Assembly: GCA_965218625.1 (NCBI GenBank)
Contig: CBDCLG010000014.1
Span: 310,001-374,000, forward strand
Direction of reading: 5' to 3'
From: Bin5 sp965218625
GTDB taxonomy: Bacteria > Chloroflexota > Anaerolineae > Caldilineales > Caldilineaceae
DNA length: 64,000 bases
Every line of letters begins with the position of its first letter. Within the stretch, counting starts at the first letter, position 1. This document shows positions 37,352 to 46,773 of this stretch, piece by piece. Under the pieces are notes generated by a model. It had not been told where the DNA came from. It worked only from the letters and a program-made list of their open reading frames with translations, and ran no database searches. The translations under genes and the position numbers were made by a program.

Positions 37352-38518
37352 GTGGCGTCTGAGCGGGCGAAGGTGCTGTTTGTCAGCGGTGAATATCCGC
37401 CGATGGTGGGCGGCGTGGGCAGATTTACGGCAGAGCTGGCGGAGGCCCTGCAGGCCGGGGGCGCGCCGGTCGCCGTGTTGACCGATGCGCAGGTCCCAGC
37501 GTCCACTGGGGGGGATGCGGTGCGCGTTCTGGCGCAGACGGGCGGCTGGGGATGGCGGCTGCTGCGCGATGTGCCCGCGTGCGCGCGTGCGGTTGGCGCC
37601 GACTGGGTCCATGTCCAATACCAGACCGCGGCGTTCGGCATGCATCCGGCCATCAATGCGCTGCCCCGCTTTCTGCGGCGGCAGGGTCTGCACGCAGCCT
37701 GGACGTACCACGATCTGCGTGTTCCCTATCTCTTTCCCAAGGCTGGCAACCGCCTGCGCAATTGGGTCACGCGCCTGCCGCTGCGTGCGGCGGATGCGGT
37801 CATTGTCACGAATCAGAGTGACTGGGAGTCGGTGCGGGCGCAGACGCGGCCTGGGCAACTTCATCGCATTCCGATCGGAAGCGACATCAAGAGCCGCCAA
37901 TTCTCCAATCAGGAGAGGATACAGCGCCGGGCGATGCGCGGCTACGGCGGCGATCAGCTTGTGCTTGGTTATTTCGGATTTCTTAATGCCAGCAAGGGCG
38001 GGCTGACCCTGGTGGAGACGCTGGATGCGCTGGTGCAGGACGGACGGGATGCGCACCTGCTGATGATCGGCGAGCGGGTCGGCGCGAGCGACGGGACGAA
38101 TTTCATGTATCTGCAGCGGGTCGAGGGCAGTATCGCCGAACGGGGGCTGGGCGGTCGCGTGCAGTGGACCGGCCACCAGTCGGATGCCGAGGTCGCGGCC
38201 GATTTCAACGCCATTGACGTGCTGGTGATGCCCTATGAGGATGGCATGAGTATGCGCCGCAGCACGCTGACCGCGGCGCTCGCAAACGGCTGCGCGATCG
38301 TGACGACATATCCGCAGGTCCCGACGCCGGAGTTGGCGCCGGACTCCGATCTGCTGCTCGTTCCTGCGAGGGACCCGGCGGGGGCGGCCGCGGCTGTAAC
38401 GCGTATCGCCGAGGATGCCGACCTGGCCGCGAACCTGCGGGCCAATGCGCGGCAGGCCGCGCGGCAGTTCAGCTGGGATGTGATCGCGGCGCGGCACCTG
38501 GAAATCTACAATGGATAG
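37352..38518 (+). CDS. Glycosyltransferase family 4 (GT-B) protein
   Basis: A 388-residue GT-B transferase: an N-terminal glycine-rich acceptor loop VSGEYPPMVGGVGRFTAEL (about 10-28), a central DADAVIVT-like strand (AADAVIVTNQSDWE), and a C-terminal nucleotide-sugar domain with LGYFGFLNASKGGLTLVE and the EX7E-like region DVLVMPYEDGMSMRRSTL. Here the usual E-P-F-G motif is changed (EDGMSMR). It starts at GTG 37352, 34 bp after the PH-like gene. The sugar donor and acceptor are unknown. Confidence 0.85.
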   Translation: MASERAKVLFVSGEYPPMVGGVGRFTAELAEALQAGGAPVAVLTDAQVPASTGGDAVRVLAQTGGWGWRLLRDVPACARAVGADWVHVQYQTAAFGMHPAINALPRFLRRQGLHAAWTYHDLRVPYLFPKAGNRLRNWVTRLPLRAADAVIVTNQSDWESVRAQTRPGQLHRIPIGSDIKSRQFSNQERIQRRAMRGYGGDQLVLGYFGFLNASKGGLTLVETLDALVQDGRDAHLLMIGERVGASDGTNFMYLQRVEGSIAERGLGGRVQWTGHQSDAEVAADFNAIDVLVMPYEDGMSMRRSTLTAALANGCAIVTTYPQVPTPELAPDSDLLLVPARDPAGAAAAVTRIAEDADLAANLRANARQAARQFSWDVIAARHLEIYNG

Positions 38519-38635
38519 GCCCAGTTCTCGCAGGTGCCCATCTCCTGACCATTGACCCGCCAACCGTCGCGTTGTACACTTTCGGCAGCGCAACTGCCAG
38601 GCAGATAAGACGAGCCAACGCATGGAGGTCAATTG

Positions 38636-39619
38636 ATGGAATATCGCGCATTTGGGCGTACCGGACTGGACGTGTCGGCGATCGGCTATGGCTGCTGGGA
38701 GATTGGCGGGGGCTATGGTCACTTTGACGAGAGTGAGGTCGTGGCGGCGGTGCAGCGTGCGCTCGACCTGGGTATAAATCTCTTCGACACCGCGGAGGGT
38801 TATGGATATGGGCAGTCTGAGCGGCTTCTGGGCAAGGCGCTGGGCGCGCGGCGCAAGGAGGCGATCGTTGTCACCAAGTTCGGCATCTATCAGCCGGACG
38901 GAGAGTGGCAGCGCGACAGCCGCCGCGAAACGGCGCTGGCGGCGATCGATCGCAGCCTGAAGGCTCTCGGGACCGACTATGTGGACGTCTATCTGATCCA
39001 CTGGCCGGACAGGCAGACGCCGCTGGAGGAGACGGTGGGCGCGCTGGAAGAGATCGTGCAAGCCGGCAAAGCGCGTTTCGTCGGCGTCTCAAACTTTACG
39101 CCGGACCAGATCGAGACCTGCATGGCGACCCGTCGTGTAGATATCGCCCAGTACGGCTATCACCTCTTCGACCGCCGCCTGGAGCGCGAGATCTTCCCGA
39201 CGATTGCACAGCACGAGATTGGCCTGATGACCTACGGCTCGCTGGCGCACGGGCTGTTGACCGGAGCGTTCACGCCTGAGACGACGTTCGACGAGGGCGA
39301 CTGGCGCTCGAACGGTGTCGCTTTCAACATCCCGCTCTTTACCGAGGAGGTCTTTGCCAGGAATGTGGCTGCCGTGGACGATCTCAAGCCGATCGCGGCC
39401 CGCCATGGCAAGACGGTCGCGCATCTGGCGCTGCGCTGGGTGCTGTCGAACCCGGTGGTGAGCGTGGCGCTGGTCGGATTCCGCCGTCCCGCCGAGGTCG
39501 AGGAAGGGGCTGCAAGCCTCGACTGGTCGCTCGACCAGGAGACACTGGACGAGATTGACGCGGTCTTCGCCAAGCACGGGGTGGATACGGCGCCCCCCGT
39601 TTGGGTAGAGGCGCTGTGA
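38636..39619 (+). CDS. Aldo/keto reductase
   Basis: A 327-residue NADPH-dependent (beta/alpha)8 reductase. The catalytic set is visible: Asp and Tyr in NLFDTAEGYGYGQSE, Lys in VVTKFG, and His in YLIHWPD. C-terminal cofactor residues lie in VALVGFRRPAEVEE. I prefer ATG 38636, with GGAGG 7 bases upstream, over TTG 38633. It is followed by a PhyH-type oxygenase on the same strand, so both may act on one sugar-like or polyol substrate (inference). Confidence 0.9.
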   Translation: MEYRAFGRTGLDVSAIGYGCWEIGGGYGHFDESEVVAAVQRALDLGINLFDTAEGYGYGQSERLLGKALGARRKEAIVVTKFGIYQPDGEWQRDSRRETALAAIDRSLKALGTDYVDVYLIHWPDRQTPLEETVGALEEIVQAGKARFVGVSNFTPDQIETCMATRRVDIAQYGYHLFDRRLEREIFPTIAQHEIGLMTYGSLAHGLLTGAFTPETTFDEGDWRSNGVAFNIPLFTEEVFARNVAAVDDLKPIAARHGKTVAHLALRWVLSNPVVSVALVGFRRPAEVEEGAASLDWSLDQETLDEIDAVFAKHGVDTAPPVWVEAL

Positions 39620-39673
39620 GCGCTAACATTCAAAGATTTCGATTTCGGTAAACAGAGAAAAGGAAACGTGTGT

Positions 39674-40468
39674 ATGGCTGCACAGCGGCTACGCGTACTT
39701 ACTGAGGAGCAGGTCAGGCAGTTCAGGCTCAACGGTTTTCTGACCGTCGAGAACGTTCTCTCAACCGAAGAAGTAGAGATTTTGGCTGCGCACACCGATC
39801 TGATCGCGGCGGGAGAGGCCGCGAACATCCCGGAAGCGAGCATCCAGCTGGAGAAGGTCTTTCGCGAGGGTGAACGGGATGTTACCGACCGGGTTCTTTC
39901 GGTGCGTAAGCTGCACAACCTGGCGGTCTACGATGAGGTCATGTGGGGCCATGCCACGCATCCCCGCATCGTCGACATCATCGCCGATCTGCTGGGCAGC
40001 GAAGACATCAAGATGTACGGCGACCAGCTCTTCATGAAGGCGCCGGTCACGGGCACGGAGCAGCCCTGGCACCAGGATTCGGCGTCGTGGCGGGACATTT
40101 TCCCGATGGACCTGGTGTCGGCGTGGACGGCGATCGATGCGGCGCTGGTCGAGAACGGCTGCCTTAACTTCGTGCCCGGCACGCACCGCTGGGGGATGAT
40201 GCGCAAGCCGCAGCTGGAGTGGTTCCTGGAGGACCTGGGGAGCGAGGCGTGGCCGATCGTGTCGGCGCCGCTGAGCGCCGGAAGCGTCAGTTTTCACCAC
40301 AGCCTGGTCCTGCACCAGAGCAACGCCAACCTGTCCGGCCGGCGGCGGCGCGGTTACGCGGTCCACTACATGCGCGCCTCGTCGCAGCGTGACGCATCGG
40401 TTACGGATGCGCCTAAGATGCCGCCGTTCAAACAGGTCAGGGGACGTTCGTTTGCCGGGCGGGTGTAA
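39674..40468 (+). CDS. Phytanoyl-CoA dioxygenase (PhyH) family protein, second copy
   Basis: A 264-residue Fe(II)/2-oxoglutarate oxygenase with His133 and Asp135 in WHQDSASW, a distal His near 214 in LVLHQSNANLSGRRRRGY, and an Arg cluster for 2-oxoglutarate. GTG 39668 is a possible start two codons earlier. It lies 54 bp after the aldo/keto reductase and converges with the first Gfo/Idh/MocA gene. It shares only family motifs with the copy at 21.6 kb, so the substrate may differ. Confidence 0.9.
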   Translation: MAAQRLRVLTEEQVRQFRLNGFLTVENVLSTEEVEILAAHTDLIAAGEAANIPEASIQLEKVFREGERDVTDRVLSVRKLHNLAVYDEVMWGHATHPRIVDIIADLLGSEDIKMYGDQLFMKAPVTGTEQPWHQDSASWRDIFPMDLVSAWTAIDAALVENGCLNFVPGTHRWGMMRKPQLEWFLEDLGSEAWPIVSAPLSAGSVSFHHSLVLHQSNANLSGRRRRGYAVHYMRASSQRDASVTDAPKMPPFKQVRGRSFAGRV

Positions 40469-40547
40469 CTACGCTTGCAGTGAGTCGCCGGCAGGTACTC
40501 AGACAGCCGCACGCAGGTAAGTACTTCCCAGTCACAACCAGATATGG

Positions 40548-41579
40548 CTACACCACTCCGGGCGGGCCGAGCGGATGCGGGCCGTTCGTGTTCGCATTGG
40601 CGCGGGCGTGGACGTAGACGGCGTCCTGCACCTCGAGGATGCGCACCGCGTCGGTGATGTCGGGCTTGAAGCTGCGCCCTTCCGCGATCGCGGCCAGCGC
40701 GCGCCGGATCATCTCGCGCATCAGGCCGCCGTAGTCGCTGTCGGGGTGGAAGGTGACGCCCTGCGTGGTGTGGACCTCGACGACCGGTTCTCCCTGCTGG
40801 TTGTAACGCTGCAGGACGGTCGCCTTGCTGCCGACGAAGCGGAAACTGTGATCGCCGCTGCGTGCGCCGGACTGGTAGCTGTAGCCTGATTCGACGATTC
40901 CCGTTATTCCGTCATCGGTGCGCAGCACGCCCACCGCCACATCCTCTATTTCACGCGCGTACATCGTATTGGAAATGACGCTGCCGACCACGCTGACAGG
41001 TCTGTCCCCGACAAATTGCAAGAAGGTGTCGATTCCGTGGGCGGCTTCGGTCGCCCAGCAGCCGCCACCGGAGATTGCAGAGTCGTTGTGCCATGCGGAG
41101 GGCGTCGGGTCGTAGCGCGAGGGCGGCCCGTTGTTGAGACGGCTGTTGTAGAGGACAAGGTCGCCGAAGCTGCCGTCGTCGAGCATCTGTTGGACGAGGG
41201 CGACGAGGTAGGTGGCGCGGTTGGGCAGGGTCATGGCGCTGAAGACGCCGCGTTCTGCGCACAGCTCGGCGGCGGGTCTCATGCGGGCGGCGCAGTCGGC
41301 GAAGGGTTTGTCGAGCAGGAAGGGGATGTCGCGCTGCGCGCAGGCGAGGACGTGCTGCGGCATTTCGGTGTGTTTGCCGGCGACCAGTGCAGCGTCGGGC
41401 CGGGACGCATCCAGACATTCGCCGGCCGAGCTGTAGGCGGGGCAGCTGAATTCATCGGCCAGCTGCTGGCGCGGGCCCTGTTCGGCGTCCATGACGGCGA
41501 CGATCTCATGGCCCAGGTCGCGCGTCGTTGTCGCCATGCCGCGCCCGTGATGACTGTAGGAGAGTAGAGCGATTCGCAT
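40548..41579 (-). CDS. Gfo/Idh/MocA family oxidoreductase 1
   Basis: A 343-residue NAD(P)-dependent oxidoreductase. I place the start at ATG 41579, with GAGGTG 7 bases upstream and the Rossmann strand MRIALLSYSHHG beginning at once; the frame continues upstream without similarity. The EKP-type catalytic motif reads LLDKPFADC. A C-terminal alpha/beta domain has GGGCWATEAAHGIDTFLQF. The family oxidises or reduces sugars and inositols. The GLGGIA-like loop is replaced by SYSHHGRGMA, so the cofactor loop is unusual. It is the last of three adjacent genes on this strand. Confidence 0.85.
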   Translation of the reverse strand: MRIALLSYSHHGRGMATTTRDLGHEIVAVMDAEQGPRQQLADEFSCPAYSSAGECLDASRPDAALVAGKHTEMPQHVLACAQRDIPFLLDKPFADCAARMRPAAELCAERGVFSAMTLPNRATYLVALVQQMLDDGSFGDLVLYNSRLNNGPPSRYDPTPSAWHNDSAISGGGCWATEAAHGIDTFLQFVGDRPVSVVGSVISNTMYAREIEDVAVGVLRTDDGITGIVESGYSYQSGARSGDHSFRFVGSKATVLQRYNQQGEPVVEVHTTQGVTFHPDSDYGGLMREMIRRALAAIAEGRSFKPDITDAVRILEVQDAVYVHARANANTNGPHPLGPPGVV

Positions 41580-41590
41580 TGTTTTGCACC

Positions 41591-42643
41591 TCAGATCCAA
41601 CCGTGGTTGCGGGTAACGGGTATGCCGTGGCGCTGGTGGTTCCACGACAGGCCGTTCTCCAGGATGACCTCGCGCCCGCTGATCGCCGAGCTTTCTGCCG
41701 CGAAAAGGATCTCCATAATGTGGCGGCCCCACTCGCCGGAAGTAGGCGGCTCGAGATCCTGTTCGATCGATTCCACGAATGATTTCCACTCATGGTGCAT
41801 CTCGACCGGCGGATCATCGAAGGGGATCTCTTTCCACTTGTCGCCCTGCCCGACTCTGACGAACTTTTCGCCGTGCTGGCTGAAGCGCAGGGTGCCGTTG
41901 GCGCAGATGACCTGGCTTTCGTAGTTGGGCGCGCCGTCGGCGAATCCGACCGAGACGGCCACGCCGGCCAGGCCGTTCTTGTAACGGACGAGAGCGGTGG
42001 CGGTGTCGTCGCTGGCCTGGTAGTGGGCGCGGGTGCCGATGCTGGCGGATACGGATACGGCCTGGGAGGCCATCAGCCAGGTGAGGCGGTCGACGACGTG
42101 GACGCCGTTGGCGAGCCACATGCCGCCGCCGTGGAAGCGGCTGCGGTACTGCGGGGGGCGGCTGGCGAAATTCCAGTTCTTGGACATGTAGCAGACGATG
42201 GTCATCAGTGGGCCCAGCTGGCCGGAATCGAGGATCTCCTTGGCCTTGAGGCTGGTGCCGTAATAGTGCTGCGTCTGGCCGACCATGAGCTTGACATTGT
42301 TGCTGGCGGCGGCTTCGATCATGTTGTCGCACTGTTCGAGGCTGAGCGCCATCGGTTTTTCGACGAGGACGTGCTTGCCGGCATTGCAGGCGTCGACGGT
42401 GAGGCGGTGGTGGAGCTGGTGGCCGAGTACGACGGCGACGGCGTCGATTTCGTCATCCTTGAGAAGCTCGGTGTGGGTGGGGTAGCCCTTGGGGATGTCG
42501 TACTTCTCCATATACTCGCGGCGCTTCTCTTCGAAGAGGTCGGCGACCGCGACGACTTCGACGTTGTCGAGGGTATCGATGGCACTGCAGTGGGCGCGGG
42601 CGATGCCGCCCAGACCGATGATTCCGACTTTCAAATTCGCCAT
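41591..42643 (-). CDS. Gfo/Idh/MocA family oxidoreductase 2 (tandem duplicate)
   Basis: A 350-residue protein with the cofactor loop GIIGLGGIARAHC (about 7-19), VEKPMALSLEQ with the catalytic Lys-Pro, and the substrate-side GGGMWLANGVHVVDRLTWL. It has exactly the same length as the next gene and nearly identical blocks across the whole protein, so they are recent duplicates. It lies 11 bp before oxidoreductase 1. Myo-inositol or sugar dehydrogenase activity is likely (family inference). Confidence 0.9.
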   Translation of the reverse strand: MANLKVGIIGLGGIARAHCSAIDTLDNVEVVAVADLFEEKRREYMEKYDIPKGYPTHTELLKDDEIDAVAVVLGHQLHHRLTVDACNAGKHVLVEKPMALSLEQCDNMIEAAASNNVKLMVGQTQHYYGTSLKAKEILDSGQLGPLMTIVCYMSKNWNFASRPPQYRSRFHGGGMWLANGVHVVDRLTWLMASQAVSVSASIGTRAHYQASDDTATALVRYKNGLAGVAVSVGFADGAPNYESQVICANGTLRFSQHGEKFVRVGQGDKWKEIPFDDPPVEMHHEWKSFVESIEQDLEPPTSGEWGRHIMEILFAAESSAISGREVILENGLSWNHQRHGIPVTRNHGWI

Positions 42644-42785
42644 GCTTGGTTGTCTCGCTCCTGTGGTTATTGGTTCTTCAGATTCTTACTCAATTCGTGA
42701 GAAAACAGGTTTTGTCCCAGGACCTGGTTTGATGTCGGATCTGCCATGTAGTGGGAGAGCAGCGTAATCGGCACGATTGAGCGCG

Positions 42786-43838
42786 TCATATCCAGCCGTA
42801 GTTGCGGGTGACGGGTGTGCCCGATCGCTGGTGTGTCCACGAGAGGCCGCTTTCGAGGACGACGTCGCGCCCGCTGATGGCCGAACTTTCGGCGGCGAAG
42901 AGGATCTCCATGATGTGACGGCTCCACTCGCCGGAGGTGGGCGGCTCGATGTCCTGTTCGATCGACTCGACAAACGATTTCCACTCATAGTGCATGACGG
43001 CCGGCGGGTCGTCATAGGGGATATCCTTCCACTCATTCCCCTGTCCGAGCTGGAGGAACGGTTGTCTGCCTCCGCCGATGCGCAGGGTGCCGTTGGCGCA
43101 GATGACCTGGGTGTCGAAGATGGGCGCGCCGTCGGCGAAGCCGATCGAGACGGCAACGCCGGCGAGGCCGTTCTTGTAGCGGATGAGGGCGGTGGCGGTG
43201 TCATCGGCGGCCTGGTAGTGGGCGCGCGTGCCGATGCTGGCGGAAACAGAGACGGCCTGGGAGGCCATCAGCCAGGTGAGGCGGTCGACGACGTGGACGC
43301 CGTTGGTCACCCACATGCCGCCGCCGTGAAAACGGCTGCGGTACTGCGGGGCGCGATTGGCGTAGGTCCAGTTTTTGGACGAGTAGCTGACGATCGTCAT
43401 CAGCGGCCCTAGCCGGCCCGAATCGAGGATCTCCTTCATTTTGAGGAGGATGCCGGAGAAGTGCGGGGTATGGCCGACCATGAGCTTGACGTTATTGCTG
43501 GCGGCGGCATCGATCATGTCGTCGCACTGCTCGAGGCTGAGCGCCATCGGCTTTTCGACAAGGACATGCTTGCCGGCGTTGCAGGCGTCGACGCTGAGGC
43601 GGTGGTGGAGCTGGTGGCCGAGGACGACGGCGACGGCGTCGATTTCATCGTCCTTGAGAAGCTCGGTGTGCGAGGGATAGCCCCTGGGGATGTCGTACTT
43701 CTCCATATACTCGCGTCGCTTCTCCTCGAAGAGGTCGGCGACAGCGACGACCTCGACGTTGTCGAGGGTGGCGATAGCGTCGCAGTGGGAGCGGGCGATG
43801 CCGCCCAGCCCGATGATTCCGACTTTCAGTGTGGACAT
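42786..43838 (-). CDS. Gfo/Idh/MocA family oxidoreductase 3 (tandem duplicate)
   Basis: A 350-residue paralogue of the gene at 41591-42643: GIIGLGGIARSHC, VEKPMALSLEQ, GGGMWVTNGVHVVDRLTWL and an almost identical C-terminus. The differences cluster at residues about 125-150 and 265-290, which line the substrate side in this family, so the pair may have split specificity. The leaders of both genes share a similar sequence near the start. An orphan sugar-permease tail lies just upstream (43864-43970). Confidence 0.9.
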   Translation of the reverse strand: MSTLKVGIIGLGGIARSHCDAIATLDNVEVVAVADLFEEKRREYMEKYDIPRGYPSHTELLKDDEIDAVAVVLGHQLHHRLSVDACNAGKHVLVEKPMALSLEQCDDMIDAAASNNVKLMVGHTPHFSGILLKMKEILDSGRLGPLMTIVSYSSKNWTYANRAPQYRSRFHGGGMWVTNGVHVVDRLTWLMASQAVSVSASIGTRAHYQAADDTATALIRYKNGLAGVAVSIGFADGAPIFDTQVICANGTLRIGGGRQPFLQLGQGNEWKDIPYDDPPAVMHYEWKSFVESIEQDIEPPTSGEWSRHIMEILFAAESSAISGRDVVLESGLSWTHQRSGTPVTRNYGWI

Positions 43839-43863
43839 ATCAGCTTGTCGCTCCTGTAAGCTG

Positions 43864-43970
43864 TCAATTTAAGAGGCCGCTGGTGGTGCCCTCGACGATC
43901 CAGCGCTGGATTGTAAGGGTGATGATGACGGGTAATGTCGTGAGGATGACGACTGCGTGCCTTCCATCCG
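43864..43970 (-). pseudogene. Orphan 3' tail of a carbohydrate ABC permease (MalG/UgpE type), first
   Basis: About 33 codons on the minus strand read AVVILTTLPVIITLTIQRW and end GTTSGLLN-stop (43864-43866). This is the C-terminal end of a binding-protein-dependent sugar permease (usual pattern: LPT-hydrophobic-QRYFxxG-xxxGxxKG). No start or upstream part exists; the next gene begins 120 bp away on the other strand. The rest of the transporter has been deleted. Confidence 0.6.
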
Positions 43971-44086
43971 CGCTGATCGGTGCGACTTTGGTACAATACG
44001 GCGCGAAGTTGCTCATGAATCCTATCAGATAATTCCCCTGCCTTTCAAGTCGGAAGCGGGGGGCAGGGTCGAATGGAGATGACCGG

Positions 44087-45121
44087 ATGACAATGAAGAT
44101 CGCTGTAGTTGGGACCGGCGGCGTTGCGGTGAGGAACTATCTGCCCTACATCGCTGAACACGAAGATATCCAGCTCAGCTACCTGAACCGGACGCGCAGC
44201 AAGGCTGAGGCGGCGGCGGAGCAGTTCGGCGGCCGGGTGGCGGCGGATCCGGCCGACTTGATGGCGGACGAGCCGGACGCCTGCCTGATATTTACCAGGG
44301 AGATGGAGCGGGTGGACGCGGCCAACGCGCTGCTGCCGCACGGGCCGAAGCGGCTGTTTTTTGAGAAGCCGCTGGCGGCGCGGCACGGCCAGGCGAACGT
44401 GGTGGAGGAGGACTTCTTCGACGCGCGGGCGCTGCTGCAAACGGCGCACGGCGCGGGCGTGGAGACTGCGATGGTCTTCAACTACCGCTTCTTCGACCAG
44501 ACGCAGCTGGCGCGAGAGATCGTGGAGCGGGAGGCGTTCGGGCAGCCGGTGCATTTCACGGGCATGGTGCACTATAACTGTTGGAGCCATTGCATTGACC
44601 TGGTGCTGCAGTTCATGGGGCCGGCGGCGAGCATCAGCGCGCAGGCGTCCGGGCCGGGCACGGACGGGGGAGACTCGGGCAACGTTACGGTGGCGGCGCG
44701 CATGGCAAACGACGCCACCGGCACGCTGATTGGCACCTCCGCCATTGACCTGAAGCTGCCGCTCTATGAGTTGACTTTCGCGTATGAGCACGGGCGGCTG
44801 AGCATGCGCGACCTGGACGGCGAGATGGAGGTGATCGACTACCGCACGGGCCGCCACGAGCGGCACAGCCTGCCGTACGACTTTTCGCGCTGGGACCAGT
44901 ACCGGGCGTCGTTCGGCAAGGCGATCAACGCCTATCTGGACAGCGTGCGGGATGGGGCGCCGCCGCCGATTCCGGGCGTAGCAGGGCTACAGGAGTTGCA
45001 GTTCGAGGCGGGGATCAAGCGGGCGATTGCCACGGGAGTGACGGTGGATCTGGAGGAGGCGTTTGGGATGGGGGGGGGTACCCTGATGTCGTGTATTGAG
45101 TTAGACACCTGCGGTTCCTGA
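44087..45121 (+). CDS. Gfo/Idh/MocA family oxidoreductase 4, divergent
   Basis: A 344-residue oxidoreductase: cofactor loop AVVGTGGVAVRNYLP, the EKP motif FFEKPLAARHG, and MVFNYRFFDQ in the C-terminal domain. It is only distantly related to the three neighbours and runs the opposite way. GGAG lies 8 bases before ATG 44087. The C-terminus may be altered: a run of nine G (about 45070-45078) precedes a short tail (TLMSCIELDTCGS) without family similarity, which a one-base slip would produce. Confidence 0.82.
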   Translation: MTMKIAVVGTGGVAVRNYLPYIAEHEDIQLSYLNRTRSKAEAAAEQFGGRVAADPADLMADEPDACLIFTREMERVDAANALLPHGPKRLFFEKPLAARHGQANVVEEDFFDARALLQTAHGAGVETAMVFNYRFFDQTQLAREIVEREAFGQPVHFTGMVHYNCWSHCIDLVLQFMGPAASISAQASGPGTDGGDSGNVTVAARMANDATGTLIGTSAIDLKLPLYELTFAYEHGRLSMRDLDGEMEVIDYRTGRHERHSLPYDFSRWDQYRASFGKAINAYLDSVRDGAPPPIPGVAGLQELQFEAGIKRAIATGVTVDLEEAFGMGGGTLMSCIELDTCGS

Positions 45122-45621
45122 GCAAGCAAATTGCTTGTGGTCAAATCTTAGGGTAGCATTGCGGGCGGGAATGTTGTTAATGTCAAGCGTGCTCTGCTGA
45201 CTCCCTGTCCCGCAAAGCTACAGATATTGTTCCTCAACCTCAGTCTATGGCTAACAAGTCTGCTTTTTCCATCATAATAGAAGATTGGTGGGCGTCTAAG
45301 TCAAGGACGCGGGGAAATATTGCGGGCGGACTCATCATCCTTGAGAATCTACGTGACGATTTCAATTTGGATATTGAGGCACATAAGGCTACCGGAAGCG
45401 ATCAATTGAGAAACGCCAGTCGTCCAAACGTTCAGAAGATACTGGCGCGTTTTAGTGAAGAAAGGGTTTTGTTACGAGAAGGAGGCCGGACAAATCGTGG
45501 CTTGATGAAAAACCTTCAGCCATTGCTGCAGGCGCTGTCTGACGCTGGTATGGACCAACTCCCGTTGGAGTCCAGAGAGATTGAAATAGAAAACATGCAG
45601 ACTTTTCTTGCTAAGGATACT

Positions 45622-46773
45622 CTGAACAAGTCTGATTGATTGTGGCATAATACTGCAATAGTGGGCGTGCGACAGGAAAATGGGGGAAGAGGACAATGGA
45701 GCAGCCGACATTTGGGGAGTTGGAATACGAAAGCAAGAAACGCAAGACGCGTCGGGAGAAATTCCTGGAGCGGATGGATGGTCTGATTCCGTGGCGTCAG
45801 CTGGAAGCGCGTATCCGGCCGCACTATCCCAAGGCGGGACGCGGCCGGCGGCCGTATCCGTTGTCGGTGATGCTGCGCATCTACTGTGTGCAGTTGTTCT
45901 ACAACCTGAGCGATCCGGGCATGGAGGATATGCTCTACGAGGTCGAGTCGGTGCGACGGTTTGTGGGGCTGCGGTTGTCGGGTGCGCTGCCGGACGAGAC
46001 GACGATACTGAACTTTCGTCATCTGCTGGCGAGACACGAGTTGGGGTCGGTTCTATTGGAGGAGATCAATCGTCATCTGGAGTCGCAGGGAGTGCGGTTG
46101 CGGGAGGGAACGATCATCGATGCCAGCATCATCGAGGCGCCGTCGACGACGAAGAATCGTGCGCGGCGACGCGACCCTGAGATGCATCAGACGAAGAAGG
46201 GGAATCAGTGGCATTTTGGGATGAAGCTGCATATCGGCGCCGACGCTGAGACGGGAATCGTACATAGCGTGGCGACGACAGCGGCGAACGTGCATGACGT
46301 GACCGTGGCGTCGCGCCTGTTGCACGGAGGCGAGAAGGAGGTGTGGGGCGACGCTGGCTATCAGGGCGTGGCCAAGCGGGCGGAGATGCGGGCGCTGGAT
46401 GTAGAGTGGCATGTGGCGCTGAGGCCTGGGCGACGGCGGCAACTGCCGTCTGAAAGCGAGGAGGCGTTGGCCGAGAAGCGTAAGGCGTCGGTCAGAGCAA
46501 AGGTGGAGCATCCGTTCCTGCAGGTGAAGCGGCGCTTCGGCTATGCCAAGGTGCGCTATCGCGGCCTGGCCAAGAACACGCAACGGCTGACCTGCTGGGG
46601 CTGGCCAACTTGATGACAGCCGAGCGCCACTTGGCGGTGTGAGGGAGCAATCACTTTTGACAGGCCCGCCGCCGAGCCGTTTTGAGGCGCAAACAGGCTT
46701 GAACGGCAACTGACTGCCGGTTGAAAATCTTCCTGCTTCCCCCACCATTCATCTCAATTGTGGACTTGTTCAG
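45622..46773 (+). mobile_element. IS5-family insertion sequence, 1152 bp
   Basis: The ends are 11-bp perfect inverted repeats, CTGAACAAGTC (45622-45632) and GACTTGTTCAG (46763-46773). The flanking bases are ACT on the left and ACG on the right, an almost identical 3-base pair that is probably an eroded target duplication. One transposase gene lies inside. Excision restores the DUF4928 frame exactly. No second copy is in the window. Confidence 0.88.
45696..46642 (+). pseudogene. IS5-family transposase with a C-terminal frameshift
   Basis: A DDE transposase of about 315 residues. The catalytic acids are in TIIDASIIEAPS, VWGDAGYQG and VEHPFLQVKRRFGY. The N-terminal IS5 region has RPHYPKAGRGRRPYPL. 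Near 46591 (CGGCTGACCTGCTG) one base seems to be missing: the frame ends early at 46613 as TCWGWPT, while the next frame continues LLGLANLMTAERHLAV to TGA at 46642, the usual C-terminus. The element may still move if the tail is dispensable. An AGAGGA box precedes the ATG. Confidence 0.82.

Noticed and set aside
40548..41789. Longer N-terminus of Gfo/Idh/MocA oxidoreductase 1 up to 41789
   Set aside because: The extra residues are the antisense-like shadow of the neighbouring gene's 3' end; the Rossmann fold and a ribosome binding site begin at 41579.
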